Source of the DNA: an uncultured Actinomycetes bacterium
GTDB lineage: Bacteria > Actinomycetota > Thermoleophilia > Gaiellales > F1-60-MAGs149
Reading direction: 5' to 3'
DNA: 14,575 nucleotides
NCBI GenBank assembly: GCA_903847495.1
Contig: CAINDT010000339.1
Coordinates: forward strand, 1-14,575
Shown here: in pieces, positions 1 through 7,659 of the stretch
Position numbering within the stretch: the first letter of the stretch is position 1
Layout: each line of letters starts with the position of its first letter
Position numbers and translations under genes: made by a program
The notes under the pieces: model-generated
What the model saw: the letters and a program-made list of their open reading frames with translations, nothing else
What the model was told of the DNA's origin: nothing
The model's database searches: none

Positions 1-261
1 AGTACCGGCGGCGGCACGCGCACGACGAGCGGGATTCTCTTCGGGTACGTCCATTGGGTCGATGACCTCTGGCAGTACAACCAGTGGTATCTCTCGTACG
101 ACTACAACACCGTCGGCCCGCTGCCGGTGTGCAAGGACGATTTCTCCGCCTTCGGGCAGATCGCGAACGAGTACGCCGCCAGCACGGGCACTGAGATCGA
201 CAACCTCACGTTCTCCAGCACCGACACGCTCACTCTTCTGTCCACCTACCGCGTCAACTGA
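1..261 (+). CDS. C-terminal part of an exported protein, first member of a tandem paralogous family (5' end outside window)
   Basis: The frame is open from base 1 to a TGA at 259-261 and encodes the last 86 residues of a protein. It aligns closely with the end of the next gene: both contain GYVHWVD, a YDYN-VGPLPVCK block, DFSAF-QIA-EYAA, LTFSSTD and the same final STYRVN. It lacks the CAECD insert (with a CxxC) that the neighbour has before LTFSS, and it carries a few extra residues before GYVHW. No membrane anchor or sorting signal is visible at the C-terminus. Function is unknown. From its paralogues I infer a secreted protein with an N-terminal signal peptide and SWFTDRP core upstream of the window. 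The downstream gene starts only 20 nt after this stop, so the two are probably cotranscribed. Confidence 0.85.
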   Translation, partial: STGGGTRTTSGILFGYVHWVDDLWQYNQWYLSYDYNTVGPLPVCKDDFSAFGQIANEYAASTGTEIDNLTFSSTDTLTLLSTYRVN

Positions 262-269
262 CCCCACCC
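204..269 (+). repeat. Near-identical 66-bp segment shared with 1097-1162
   Basis: Positions 204-269 and 1097-1162 match at 62 of 66 bases by hand count. The match runs through the last coding segment (LTFSSTD to STYRVN), the stop codon and the first few bases of the spacer (accccaccc / accccatcc). It marks the tandem duplication that produced the first two genes of the array, and it extends slightly past the stop codon. Confidence 0.85.
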
Positions 270-281
270 GAAGAGACATCT

Positions 282-1154
282 ATGCGCACCACCGCCCGCC
301 GCACACTCGCCGTCACCGCTCTTCTGCTCATCGCGTTGCTCGCAGCTGCGACCGCTGACGCCAAGCCGTCGCTGCTGTTCTCGATCACTGCGACGAATGC
401 GGCCGTCACGGGCACCAAGGGCAACATGCGCGTCTCCATCCCGGCGAGCAGCAGCATGTCGTGGTTCACCGATCGTCCTGGGCGCACCGCAGGTACCGCC
501 ACGGCATCAGCACTGGTGGCCGCCTGGCCCATCCAGCACTTCGACACCGACCCGCCGAACGCCGCGCTCGTCACGACGCGCAACGGCAAGACCATGCAGA
601 CGATCGTCGTCCTCAGCGATCCTCGCACCAAGGGCACGCGCGTCTCGTTCCGCTATCGCGTCCTGGCCGACAAGACCATGCTGGATATGCAGACGACTGG
701 ACGACCCGCGCTCGGCACGTACGCCCGCGTCAGCTTGTTCGTGGACGATGCACCCATGCCGTTCTGCCCTGCGACGTTCGTTGCCTCTACATCTGTCGGA
801 ACGACCCCAGCCACCGGCTACAAGTGCCTGATGACCGCGAACACGACCTATCAGGTGAACGGGCACTCGCCGTGGCTCAACGTCAAGGGATGTCATCCCG
901 CGAGCAGCACCGGTGGCGGCTATGTGCATTGGGTTGACAGCCTCTGGGACAACTTCGACTACTACAGCGCGTACGACTACAACGACGTCGGTCCACTACC
1001 GGTCTGCAAGAGCGACTTCTCCGCCTTCGCACAGATCGCGGACGAATACGCCGCGACCAATTGCGCCGAGTGCGACCCCCGCTACTACAGCGAAAGCCTC
1101 ACGTTCTCGAGCACCGACGCGCTCACCCTTCTGTCCACCTACCGCGTCAACTGA
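282..1154 (+). CDS. Exported protein of unknown function, SWFTDRP-motif family, member 2
   Basis: A 290-residue protein begins at ATG 282 with a weak GAAGAG ribosome site at 270-275. Residues 1-27 form a typical Sec signal peptide: basic N-terminus, hydrophobic LLLIALLAAA stretch and likely cleavage near ADA-K. The core (about 30-160) carries SWFTDRPGR at 60-68, DPPNAALVTT near 90-99, TMQTIV at 104-109, VSFRY at 121-125, MQTTG at 136-140 and LFVDDA at 152-157. It matches the next gene closely. The tail (about 205-290) is rich in Trp, Tyr and Asp and matches the preceding partial gene. The mature part has six cysteines (162, 182, 204, 242, 261, 264), an even number that would suit disulfides outside the cell. 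No catalytic motif or anchor is visible. I do not recognise the family; an extracellular or cell-surface location is the only safe inference. Confidence 0.9.
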   Translation: MRTTARRTLAVTALLLIALLAAATADAKPSLLFSITATNAAVTGTKGNMRVSIPASSSMSWFTDRPGRTAGTATASALVAAWPIQHFDTDPPNAALVTTRNGKTMQTIVVLSDPRTKGTRVSFRYRVLADKTMLDMQTTGRPALGTYARVSLFVDDAPMPFCPATFVASTSVGTTPATGYKCLMTANTTYQVNGHSPWLNVKGCHPASSTGGGYVHWVDSLWDNFDYYSAYDYNDVGPLPVCKSDFSAFAQIADEYAATNCAECDPRYYSESLTFSSTDALTLLSTYRVN

Positions 1155-1162
1155 CCCCATCC
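1097..1162 (+). repeat. Second copy of the 66-bp segment found at 204-269
   Basis: It matches 204-269 with four substitutions and covers the end of the second paralogous gene plus its stop codon. The third gene of the array does not end this way, which shows that its 3' part has a different history. Confidence 0.85.
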
Positions 1163-1174
1163 GGAGCTCACCAC

Positions 1175-2257
1175 ATGTCTCGCCGTCCTCTCGTCCCCAT
1201 GCTCCTTGCTCTCGCGTGCCTCCTTGGCCTGAGCGCTTCCGCGAACGCCAGCCAGACCGCGCTGCTCTTCAGCACCACCTCCAAGGACGTTCGCATCAGC
1301 GGCTCGGGCAAGGCGATGCGCGTCAGTCTGCCGGCGAACGCAGCCCTGTCGTGGTTCACCGATCGCCCTGCGCGGCAGGCCGGCTCGAGCACGGCGGCGT
1401 TTCTCGTCAACGGCTGGCAGGCCAACGGCTTTAACGTCGATGCGCCGAACGCCGCTCTCGTCACGACCGCGAAGGGCGCCACGATGCAGACCATCGTGAC
1501 GCTGCGCGATCCCCGCCTGAGCAACGGGCGCGTCTCGTTCCGCTACTCCGTGCTGCGCACGGGCGCAATGCTCGGCATGCAGACCACTGGACATCCTCGT
1601 GCCGGCCGCTACCACGGCGAGCTGTTCGTGGACGACGCCACGCTGGCACCCTGCAGCGCAGGCGACAACTACGTGGCCTCCGCGTTCTACCAGTGCGTGA
1701 CCAGCGGCGTGCACGACTACCGCTACCTCAACAACGCCCGGGACGGATGGCAGACCACCTACGCCTGTGGCGCCGGTCTGCGGGTGCGTCACTACGCGGT
1801 CGGGGACGTCACCTACGCGTTGAAGGCATGCCCGCAGTACACGGCCGTCGGCAGCTCACAGCGACTCACGTTCGACTACGGCGGTAGCTTCCCCTCCACC
1901 TCGTACTCCCAGAACTCGTTCAGCAACGTTCCCGCGGGAGTGACGTTCGTGGTGTCGTTCGATGCGCCGTGCGGCCTCACAGCAAACCCGGCCAGTGGCA
2001 TGCTGACCTGCATCGTCCCCGCCGGATCCTCTGTCTCGATCGATCGACCGACCGCCGGCAACACGCGCATCAATGCCTGCGGCATCAACGGCGCCTCGTC
2101 GCTCAAGTACGACAGCACGGCGGCCGGAGTACTCAACTACTCGGCTTCGATGGGATCGTGCGACAACTACACGGCGATTGCCGATGTGCCGAACGACATC
2201 GCCACGGTGGTCATCCACGCTTCGGTCGACACCAAGCTCTTGCTCAACGCCGGCTAG
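1175..2257 (+). CDS. Exported protein of unknown function, SWFTDRP-motif family, member 3, with a different C-terminal domain
   Basis: I chose ATG 1175 because GGAG lies at 1163-1166, 8 nt upstream, and because a signal peptide (SRRPLVPML..LALACLLGL..ANA) begins exactly there. An in-frame extension back to 1061 would run through the preceding gene and hide the signal. The 360-residue protein repeats the family core: SWFTDRPAR at 59-67, PNAALVTT at 91-98, TMQTIV at 103-108, VSFRY at 120-124, MQTTG at 135-139 and LFVDDA at 150-155. After an LTF tripeptide near 231-233, where the other two members end within about 20 residues, it continues for about 125 residues. That extension is rich in Ser, Thr, Gly and Val, looks like a beta-sandwich, and has four cysteines (266, 279, 302, 329). 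The mature protein has eight cysteines in total. Function is unknown. It is the last gene of the array and is followed by a strong hairpin. Confidence 0.9.
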   Translation: MSRRPLVPMLLALACLLGLSASANASQTALLFSTTSKDVRISGSGKAMRVSLPANAALSWFTDRPARQAGSSTAAFLVNGWQANGFNVDAPNAALVTTAKGATMQTIVTLRDPRLSNGRVSFRYSVLRTGAMLGMQTTGHPRAGRYHGELFVDDATLAPCSAGDNYVASAFYQCVTSGVHDYRYLNNARDGWQTTYACGAGLRVRHYAVGDVTYALKACPQYTAVGSSQRLTFDYGGSFPSTSYSQNSFSNVPAGVTFVVSFDAPCGLTANPASGMLTCIVPAGSSVSIDRPTAGNTRINACGINGASSLKYDSTAAGVLNYSASMGSCDNYTAIADVPNDIATVVIHASVDTKLLLNAG

Positions 2258-2274
2258 TGCACGAGGGGACCGCG

Positions 2275-2304
2275 AGGGCCCGCCCACCGGGGTGGACGGG
2301 CCCT
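2275..2304. terminator. GC-rich hairpin between convergent genes, probable bidirectional terminator
   Basis: Arm 2275-2288 and arm 2291-2304 pair at 13 of 14 positions around a 2-nt loop, with cores AGGGCCCG and CGGGCCCT. It sits between the stop of the secreted-protein array (2257) and the stop of the opposing acyl-CoA synthetase gene (2347). No clear U-tract follows on either strand, so it is not a canonical intrinsic terminator. Its position and strength still favour transcript separation or 3'-end protection. Confidence 0.7.
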
Positions 2305-2346
2305 GGCGTTCCCCCACTAGACATTCGCACGATGGGTGGTCGCGGA

Positions 2347-4422
2347 TCAGCCAGTGGAAACGATGCGAGCATCGAGCGCCACGGCGCCATCCGACGTCGC
2401 GCGGAGCGGATTGATCTCCACTTCCCCGATCTCTGGATGCGCGAGCAGTAGATCGCCCAGACGCACGGCAATCTCTGCCACCTTCAGGCAATCGACGGGC
2501 TCTTGCCCGCGAGCACCGTCGAGCAACGGAAACGCGCGCAACGTGCGCATGAGCGCCGCCAAATGCGCGGCGTCCGTCGGCACGGGCGCAATCACGACGT
2601 CGTCGAGCACCTCGACGAACACGCCACCAACGCCGATCAACACCACAGGCCCGAACGTCGGGTCGCGACGTGCGCCGACGACCAGATCAACGCCCGCGGA
2701 GGCTGCCATCTTCTCGACCCAGATGCCGTCGAGCTGCAGCCCGGAGGCCTCTTCAACGCGATGCTTCATGGTCGTGAACGTCTCAGCGGCGATCTCCGGA
2801 GTCGACACGCCGAGCACGACGCCACCGGCGTCGGTCTTGTGCAGGAGTTCGGCCGCTACGGCCTTCATCGCCGCCGGGGTACCAACGGCGTTGAGTGCCT
2901 CCGCGGCTCCTTCGGCCGTCGTCGCCAACTGCCCGGCCGGGAACACTATCCCCAGCTCGGACAACACGTCCCGCGCCTCGGGATAGGCAGGGCGAGCACT
3001 GATCTGGCGTGCGGGCACTGTTCCGGGCGCCTGGACGGAAACGACGGGTGGGCGGTCGAGCAGCGTCAGCGCGGTGATCGCGTTCTCGATACGCGAGAAG
3101 ACCGGGACATCGACGTCACGGAGACGGCGAATCGTGTTGTTATCGCTCGCCTCCTCCATCGACTGCACCACCACCGGCTTGCCTGTCTCGTCGCTGCTGC
3201 GGCCGATCGCCTCGGCCACCTCCATCTCAAGGGGGCCGCATTCCGGGTGATACGCGCCGTACCCGCCGAAGTAGCCGGTCATCACCACCGCGTCGACCTC
3301 GGGGGCCCGCAGCATCACGTCGACGAGCCCGTGAAAGTGCCACAGGACTGAGGCGTCAGCGCCAGCGAGATCGACCGGATTGTTCGGCGCGTTGTGCTTG
3401 AGAAACGGCTGCAGCGCATCCTGCGTGCCTTGAGAGAACTCAGCCATCTCAAGACCCGCCTCGACGACCATGTCGCTCGAGACAACGCCATGTCCCCCAC
3501 CGTCAGCCACGATCCCGATTCGGCGACGACCGAGCCCCTTACCGGTGCGGAGCGTGGAGACCGCGTCAACGAAGGCGCCGGGCGAGTCCACGACGACAGC
3601 GCCCGCGTCGCGACAGATCGCACGCAGGACGCGTGATTCGGCCGCGAGGTTACCGGTATGCGACGCCGCCGCGTGCGCTCCCGCCGAGGTGCGACCACCG
3701 GCGAAGAGCACCACCGGCTTGATCGCGGCGGCCTCCCGCACGGCGTCAGCGAAGTCGAGACCATCCTTCGGCGACTCCACGTAGGCACCGACCACCTTGG
3801 AGGCGTCGTGGTGCGCGAAGTCGCGGATGATGTCGGCGAGCGTGAGATCAGCTTGGTTGCCGACACTGGCAAACCGCGTGAGCCCCTGCCCGGAACGTTC
3901 CAGCAGCAGGGCCACCTCAAGCGCGAGGTTGCCACTCTGCGTGGCGAAGGCGAGATCGCCCGAGGGGAACGTGCCGCCGTAGACGTTGAGCTTTCCGTGA
4001 TCATCGTAGAGTCCAAGGCAATTGGGGCCGAGCAGCACGGCGCCGGCGGCTCGCACCTCGTCAACCATCGCCTCCTGCACGGCGAGTCCCTCCGGACTGG
4101 TCTCGCCGAACCCTGAGGTGATGATGACGATGGCCTTCGCTCCCAGCGCGAGCGACTCAGAGACCGCCTGCGGAACGCCGGGGGCAGGCACCACAACCAC
4201 GGCCAGATCGATGTGCGCACCCACGTCGGTGATCGACGTGTGCGCGGGAATGCCATACAGCTCGCCGCCTCGCCGATTGACGAAGTGCGTCGCCCGTCGC
4301 TCGCGGGTATCGGCGAAGGACTTCGTGACCCATCCACCCCACTTGAGTGTGTCCTCCGTGGCGCCGACAAGCAGCACGCTCTTCGGCTCGAACAGCGGGG
4401 TCAAGTCACGACGCTGGCTCAC
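2347..4422 (-). CDS. NDP-forming acyl-CoA synthetase (acetate--CoA ligase, ADP-forming family), single-chain alpha-beta fusion
   Basis: The start is GTG at 4422: it overlaps the TGA of the upstream acyl-CoA dehydrogenase (GTGA, 4422-4419) and has GGGAG 6 nt before it. A longer in-frame reading back to 4824 lies inside that upstream gene and is rejected. The 691-residue protein has the usual order: CoA-binding Rossmann domain (about 8-135, with VGAT at 19-22 and GPNCLG at 132-137), succinyl-CoA-ligase-like domains (to about 460) and an ATP-grasp domain (about 475-691). The phosphorylated catalytic His is H255 in SHTG. A second His, H528 in LHKTDAGGV, fits the shuttle His of the family. The reaction would be acid + CoA + ATP to acyl-CoA + ADP + Pi, or the reverse. 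The acid is not identifiable. It is the last gene of the operon and a diverged paralogue of the synthetase at 5623-7659. Confidence 0.92.
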   Translation of the reverse strand: MSQRRDLTPLFEPKSVLLVGATEDTLKWGGWVTKSFADTRERRATHFVNRRGGELYGIPAHTSITDVGAHIDLAVVVVPAPGVPQAVSESLALGAKAIVIITSGFGETSPEGLAVQEAMVDEVRAAGAVLLGPNCLGLYDDHGKLNVYGGTFPSGDLAFATQSGNLALEVALLLERSGQGLTRFASVGNQADLTLADIIRDFAHHDASKVVGAYVESPKDGLDFADAVREAAAIKPVVLFAGGRTSAGAHAAASHTGNLAAESRVLRAICRDAGAVVVDSPGAFVDAVSTLRTGKGLGRRRIGIVADGGGHGVVSSDMVVEAGLEMAEFSQGTQDALQPFLKHNAPNNPVDLAGADASVLWHFHGLVDVMLRAPEVDAVVMTGYFGGYGAYHPECGPLEMEVAEAIGRSSDETGKPVVVQSMEEASDNNTIRRLRDVDVPVFSRIENAITALTLLDRPPVVSVQAPGTVPARQISARPAYPEARDVLSELGIVFPAGQLATTAEGAAEALNAVGTPAAMKAVAAELLHKTDAGGVVLGVSTPEIAAETFTTMKHRVEEASGLQLDGIWVEKMAASAGVDLVVGARRDPTFGPVVLIGVGGVFVEVLDDVVIAPVPTDAAHLAALMRTLRAFPLLDGARGQEPVDCLKVAEIAVRLGDLLLAHPEIGEVEINPLRATSDGAVALDARIVSTG

Positions 4423-5612
4423 GCGAGCTCCCGCGCATCGACGGCAAGCGTGGCCGACACGCCGCGCTTGACGAGGGCGTTGGCGACGATCAGCCGCTGA
4501 ATCTCGGAGGTCCCCTCCCAGATGCGATCGACGCGCAGCTCGCGCAGCAGGCGCTCCGCCGCGTTGCGCCGCATGTACGCGCGCCCGCCCCACGTCTGCA
4601 CCGCACGATCCGCGCAGACGTAGGCCCGTTCGCTTGCAAACAGCTTGGCCATGCTGGCGCGGGCGTGCACGAGCTTCGGCGCCGCGCCGTCGTCGAACAT
4701 CTGCGCGCACTGGTACGTCAGCAGGCGCGCGGCAACGCAGTCCGCGGCGGAGTCCGCCAGCGGAAAGCTGACGCCCTGGAACTCCATGATCGGCTGCCCG
4801 AACTGCTCCCGCTCTGTCGCCCAACCGACGGCCTCGTCGAGCAGGCGCTGCATGGCGCCGACACAGCGAGCCGCGATGTGGATGCGCTCCTCGACGAACC
4901 AGGCATGCTGGCCGGCGTCGCCCTGCCCGATCTGACTCGGGCCGCCGAGGACAGCCGTCTCCGGCACCACGCAGTCGAGGCGGTACGTGGGATGCCCATC
5001 AGGAAAGACGTGGGTGAAGAGCGGATCGTCGATGATCTCCACGCCTGCGCAGGGCAGGTCGATCAGAAACAGGGTCGGCAGCCGATTGCCACCGTCGATG
5101 ACGTTCGCCATCACGATCAGGTAGTCGGCATGGTCGCCGCTCGTGACGAACCACTTCTCGCCGCGAATGCGAAAGCCACCATCGACGCGCTCGGCAATGG
5201 CCTTGATGCCCGACGCGTCGGAACCGGCGTCGCGCTCGGTCACCGCGTACGCGTCGGCACGCTCGCCCGCCAGCGTTGGCTTGAGATAGGTCTCGATCTG
5301 CTCGGGCGTGCCGAGCGCCAGGACGTTGTAACCGCCGCCCATCAGCCACCAAAGGCCGTTGGTGATGCGACCGAGCTCCTCGTGGACGATGACGTGCTCC
5401 ATCATCTTCCAGCCCTGCCCGCCGTGCTCGGGCGCGTGGTTGCCCCCGACCAGCCGCAGCTCGCGAGCCAGACGCCGGATCTCGGCTTTCACGTCGGCGG
5501 GCACCACGCCGCCAGCCTCCTCGGCCGCCACCTCATGTGGGATCAACGCGTTGGCAAACACGCGTGCGCGCTCGCGCAGGTCCTGCTGTTCCGGTGTCAG
5601 CGAGAAGTCCAT
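4419..5612 (-). CDS. Acyl-CoA dehydrogenase (FAD-dependent)
   Basis: A 397-residue cytoplasmic flavoprotein of normal family length. Visible landmarks are the N-terminal helical domain beginning DFSLTPEQQ, the middle-domain motif AVTERDAGSDASGIK (123-137), the WFVTSG strand (154-159), and the C-terminal helical domain with TEREQFG near 266-272. The expected catalytic base of the short/medium-chain type is E366 in WEGTSE; the usual Tyr before it is Trp here. It should oxidise an acyl-CoA to the 2,3-enoyl-CoA, passing electrons to an electron-transfer flavoprotein that is not encoded in the window. ATG 5612 follows the stop of the upstream synthetase by 10 nt, with GGAG close by, and the gene overlaps the downstream synthetase by 4 nt. 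Lying between two CoA ligases, it probably acts on the CoA ester made by one of them. Substrate chain length is not readable. Confidence 0.93.
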   Translation of the reverse strand: MDFSLTPEQQDLRERARVFANALIPHEVAAEEAGGVVPADVKAEIRRLARELRLVGGNHAPEHGGQGWKMMEHVIVHEELGRITNGLWWLMGGGYNVLALGTPEQIETYLKPTLAGERADAYAVTERDAGSDASGIKAIAERVDGGFRIRGEKWFVTSGDHADYLIVMANVIDGGNRLPTLFLIDLPCAGVEIIDDPLFTHVFPDGHPTYRLDCVVPETAVLGGPSQIGQGDAGQHAWFVEERIHIAARCVGAMQRLLDEAVGWATEREQFGQPIMEFQGVSFPLADSAADCVAARLLTYQCAQMFDDGAAPKLVHARASMAKLFASERAYVCADRAVQTWGGRAYMRRNAAERLLRELRVDRIWEGTSEIQRLIVANALVKRGVSATLAVDARELA

Positions 5613-5622
5613 GATGCTCCGT

Positions 5623-7659
5623 TCAGTCGTCGCTCAGGACGATCAGGCCATCGAGTGCGACGCCAGAGCCGTCGCGGATGACGAGGGGATTGACGTCGAT
5701 CTCCGCGACACGCGGAAAGTCGTGGGCCACACGCCCAAGCGCCACTAGCGTCTCGGCGACGATGGTGACTTCCGCATCGGCGAGACGGTGTTGCAGGGGG
5801 CCGACCGATCGCACGAGCCGCTCGGCATCGTCCTGCGAGATCGGGCCCAACCCGGCACGCGCGGTGTCCCCCACGGCCTCGGCCCACGAACCACCAACAC
5901 CCACGACAACGACGGGACCGTAGAGCGGATCGCGCACGAGTCCACACAGCACCTCGGCGCCACCACGAATCTCCTCGCAGACGAGCACCGGCGCGCCGAT
6001 CTTCTCTGCCGCCGCCGCAGCGCGATCGGGGTCGGTGCACCCGAGGATCACCCCGCCGTACTTCTCCTTGTGGGCCGGGCCATCAACCTTGACCACGACC
6101 GTGGCATTGATCTCCGCCGCTGCCGCGTGGGCCTCGGCCGGATTTGCCGCACGAATCTCACGTGGCGCGCGCACCCCGTAGCGGGCGAGCACGGCCTTGG
6201 CGTCGGCTTCGGCCAGATGACCCGCCTCCCGCTCGAGCTCAGGACAGGACGGCTTCTCCCACGGCGCCGGTGCTTCGGGCTTCGTCGGGCGCCACTGCGC
6301 CGCACGGGCGATCGCGCGCATCCCCATCCCCGCCCCGATCAGCACCGGGACGCCACCGCGGGCGGCGTTCGTGACGCAGGTGTCAGAGGGATCGGAGACG
6401 GCTGTCGACAGCACGGCGCAGAAGGCGTCGGTCTCCAACGCGATATCCGCCATCGACGTGCAGGCGTGCTCGGCGTTCTCGCGCTCGCCGTTCTCGAAGC
6501 GCCACGACTGATCGATGTTGATGACCACGTTGTCGACGTCCGGATGCTGTGCGCAGCGGCGGACGATGTCGGGCACGATCTCCTCGGGCTCGCCAAAGGC
6601 CCAGTAGTCGATCGGGTTGTGCACGCCGTGGAACGGCCAGGCCGCATCGATCTCGGCGGCCAGGTCGGGCGGCAGCGTCATCAGCGGCATGCCCGCTGCG
6701 TCAGAGACATCGGCGACGAGTTCCGCCTCGCCACCCGAGTTCGTCAGCAACACCGTGCGCAAGCCACGAGGTCGCCGTGGCGTGCCAAGCACCTCGAGTT
6801 GCTCGAGCCAGTCGCCGTAGTCGTCAACCCGAATTGCGCCGTAGGACCGGCAGAGAGCATCGAACGACTGATCGGAGCCGACGATGGCTCCGGTATGCGC
6901 CATCGCGTTGCGCGCGGCGACCTCGGAGCGGCCGACCTTGAGGATCACCACCGGCTTGCCCGCGTCGGAGGCGCGCTCAAGCGCTGCGCGGAAGGCCACC
7001 GGGCGCCGCACGGCCTCCAGGAAGAGCCCGATCGCGCGCGTGCGCTCGTCCTCAACGTGGAAAGCCAGCCAGTCGGCGGCGTCGCGGCTCGTCTCTGAGC
7101 CGATCGAGACGACGCTGCGGAAGCCGACCCGCGGACCAAGCGCGAGTACCGCCTCGCCAATCGAGCCGGATCCAACGATGGCAGCGACACCGCCATCGCG
7201 AAAGCCCGGGCACACCGTGCCCATCCACGGCGACGGGCGCTGCGGAACGGCGATGCCCATGCAGTTGATACCCACGCAGACCGCGTCAGCAGCGATCAAA
7301 CGCTCGCGGACGGCAGCGCGCGCGATGTCGCCCTCCTCTCCTGCGGCCTCGGCGCCGAGACCCGGGATCGAGAAGACGCGATGTCCGGCCGCGATCGCCT
7401 CGTCCAGCGCCGGCACGATCGTGCGGGGGCCGAGCGCGATCGAGACGACGTCAGGCTTGAACGGCACGTCGGCGATGCTCGGCACGCAGCGATGGCCGGC
7501 GGCCTCCTCGCGCTTCGGGTGGACGCCGATCACCTCGCCACCGTGGGCACTGAGGTTCTGCAGCAGCGTGTAGCCAGGGCCGCGATCGGAGGCGCCGACG
7601 ACGGCGGCACGGCGGATATCGAGCAGCGGTGCGAAATCGGTGCGCAGAGCGTCGGTCAT
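5623..7659 (-). CDS. NDP-forming acyl-CoA synthetase, second paralogue in the operon
   Basis: A 678-residue fused enzyme with CoA-binding domain (about 10-140, with VGAS at 21-24 and GINCMG at 130-135), succinyl-CoA-ligase-like domains (about 155-450) and ATP-grasp domain (about 475-678). The catalytic His is H255 in AHTG, the same residue number as in the partner enzyme. H530 in AHKEKYGGV occupies the shuttle-His site. Sequence similarity to the synthetase at 2347-4422 is modest outside motifs: GINCMG replaces GPNCLG, and HKEKYGGV replaces HKTDAGGV. The two probably use different acids or play different roles rather than being a recent duplicate. ATG 7659 overlaps the stop of the small upstream gene (ATGA), with GGAG 5 nt before it. 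Expected chemistry is ATP-dependent thioester formation with ADP and phosphate release, in the cytoplasm. Confidence 0.92.
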   Translation of the reverse strand: MTDALRTDFAPLLDIRRAAVVGASDRGPGYTLLQNLSAHGGEVIGVHPKREEAAGHRCVPSIADVPFKPDVVSIALGPRTIVPALDEAIAAGHRVFSIPGLGAEAAGEEGDIARAAVRERLIAADAVCVGINCMGIAVPQRPSPWMGTVCPGFRDGGVAAIVGSGSIGEAVLALGPRVGFRSVVSIGSETSRDAADWLAFHVEDERTRAIGLFLEAVRRPVAFRAALERASDAGKPVVILKVGRSEVAARNAMAHTGAIVGSDQSFDALCRSYGAIRVDDYGDWLEQLEVLGTPRRPRGLRTVLLTNSGGEAELVADVSDAAGMPLMTLPPDLAAEIDAAWPFHGVHNPIDYWAFGEPEEIVPDIVRRCAQHPDVDNVVINIDQSWRFENGERENAEHACTSMADIALETDAFCAVLSTAVSDPSDTCVTNAARGGVPVLIGAGMGMRAIARAAQWRPTKPEAPAPWEKPSCPELEREAGHLAEADAKAVLARYGVRAPREIRAANPAEAHAAAAEINATVVVKVDGPAHKEKYGGVILGCTDPDRAAAAAEKIGAPVLVCEEIRGGAEVLCGLVRDPLYGPVVVVGVGGSWAEAVGDTARAGLGPISQDDAERLVRSVGPLQHRLADAEVTIVAETLVALGRVAHDFPRVAEIDVNPLVIRDGSGVALDGLIVLSDD

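Noticed and set aside
1061..1174. Start of the third secreted protein at 1061
   Set aside because: It would put 38 residues from the overlapping end of the previous gene before a clear signal peptide. ATG 1175 has GGAG at the right distance.
1..2257. Interpretation of the repeated left region as a phage or transposon remnant
   Set aside because: No transposase, integrase, terminal inverted repeat or target duplication was seen. The repeats are explained by tandem duplication of one gene family.
4423..4824. N-terminal extension of the acyl-CoA synthetase from 4422 back to 4824
   Set aside because: The extra 134 residues overlap the acyl-CoA dehydrogenase in another frame and match no domain. 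GTG 4422, with a GTGA overlap and GGGAG upstream, gives the normal family N-terminus.
4347..5681. A 444-codon plus-strand frame opposite the acyl-CoA dehydrogenase
   Set aside because: It is antisense to a gene with intact FAD and catalytic motifs, has no recognisable domain, and its start and end lie inside neighbouring genes.
5788..7098. A 436-codon plus-strand frame opposite the NDP-forming acyl-CoA synthetase at 5623-7659
   Set aside because: It is the antisense shadow of a well-supported gene, with the low-complexity Arg/His/Gly composition expected of such shadows.
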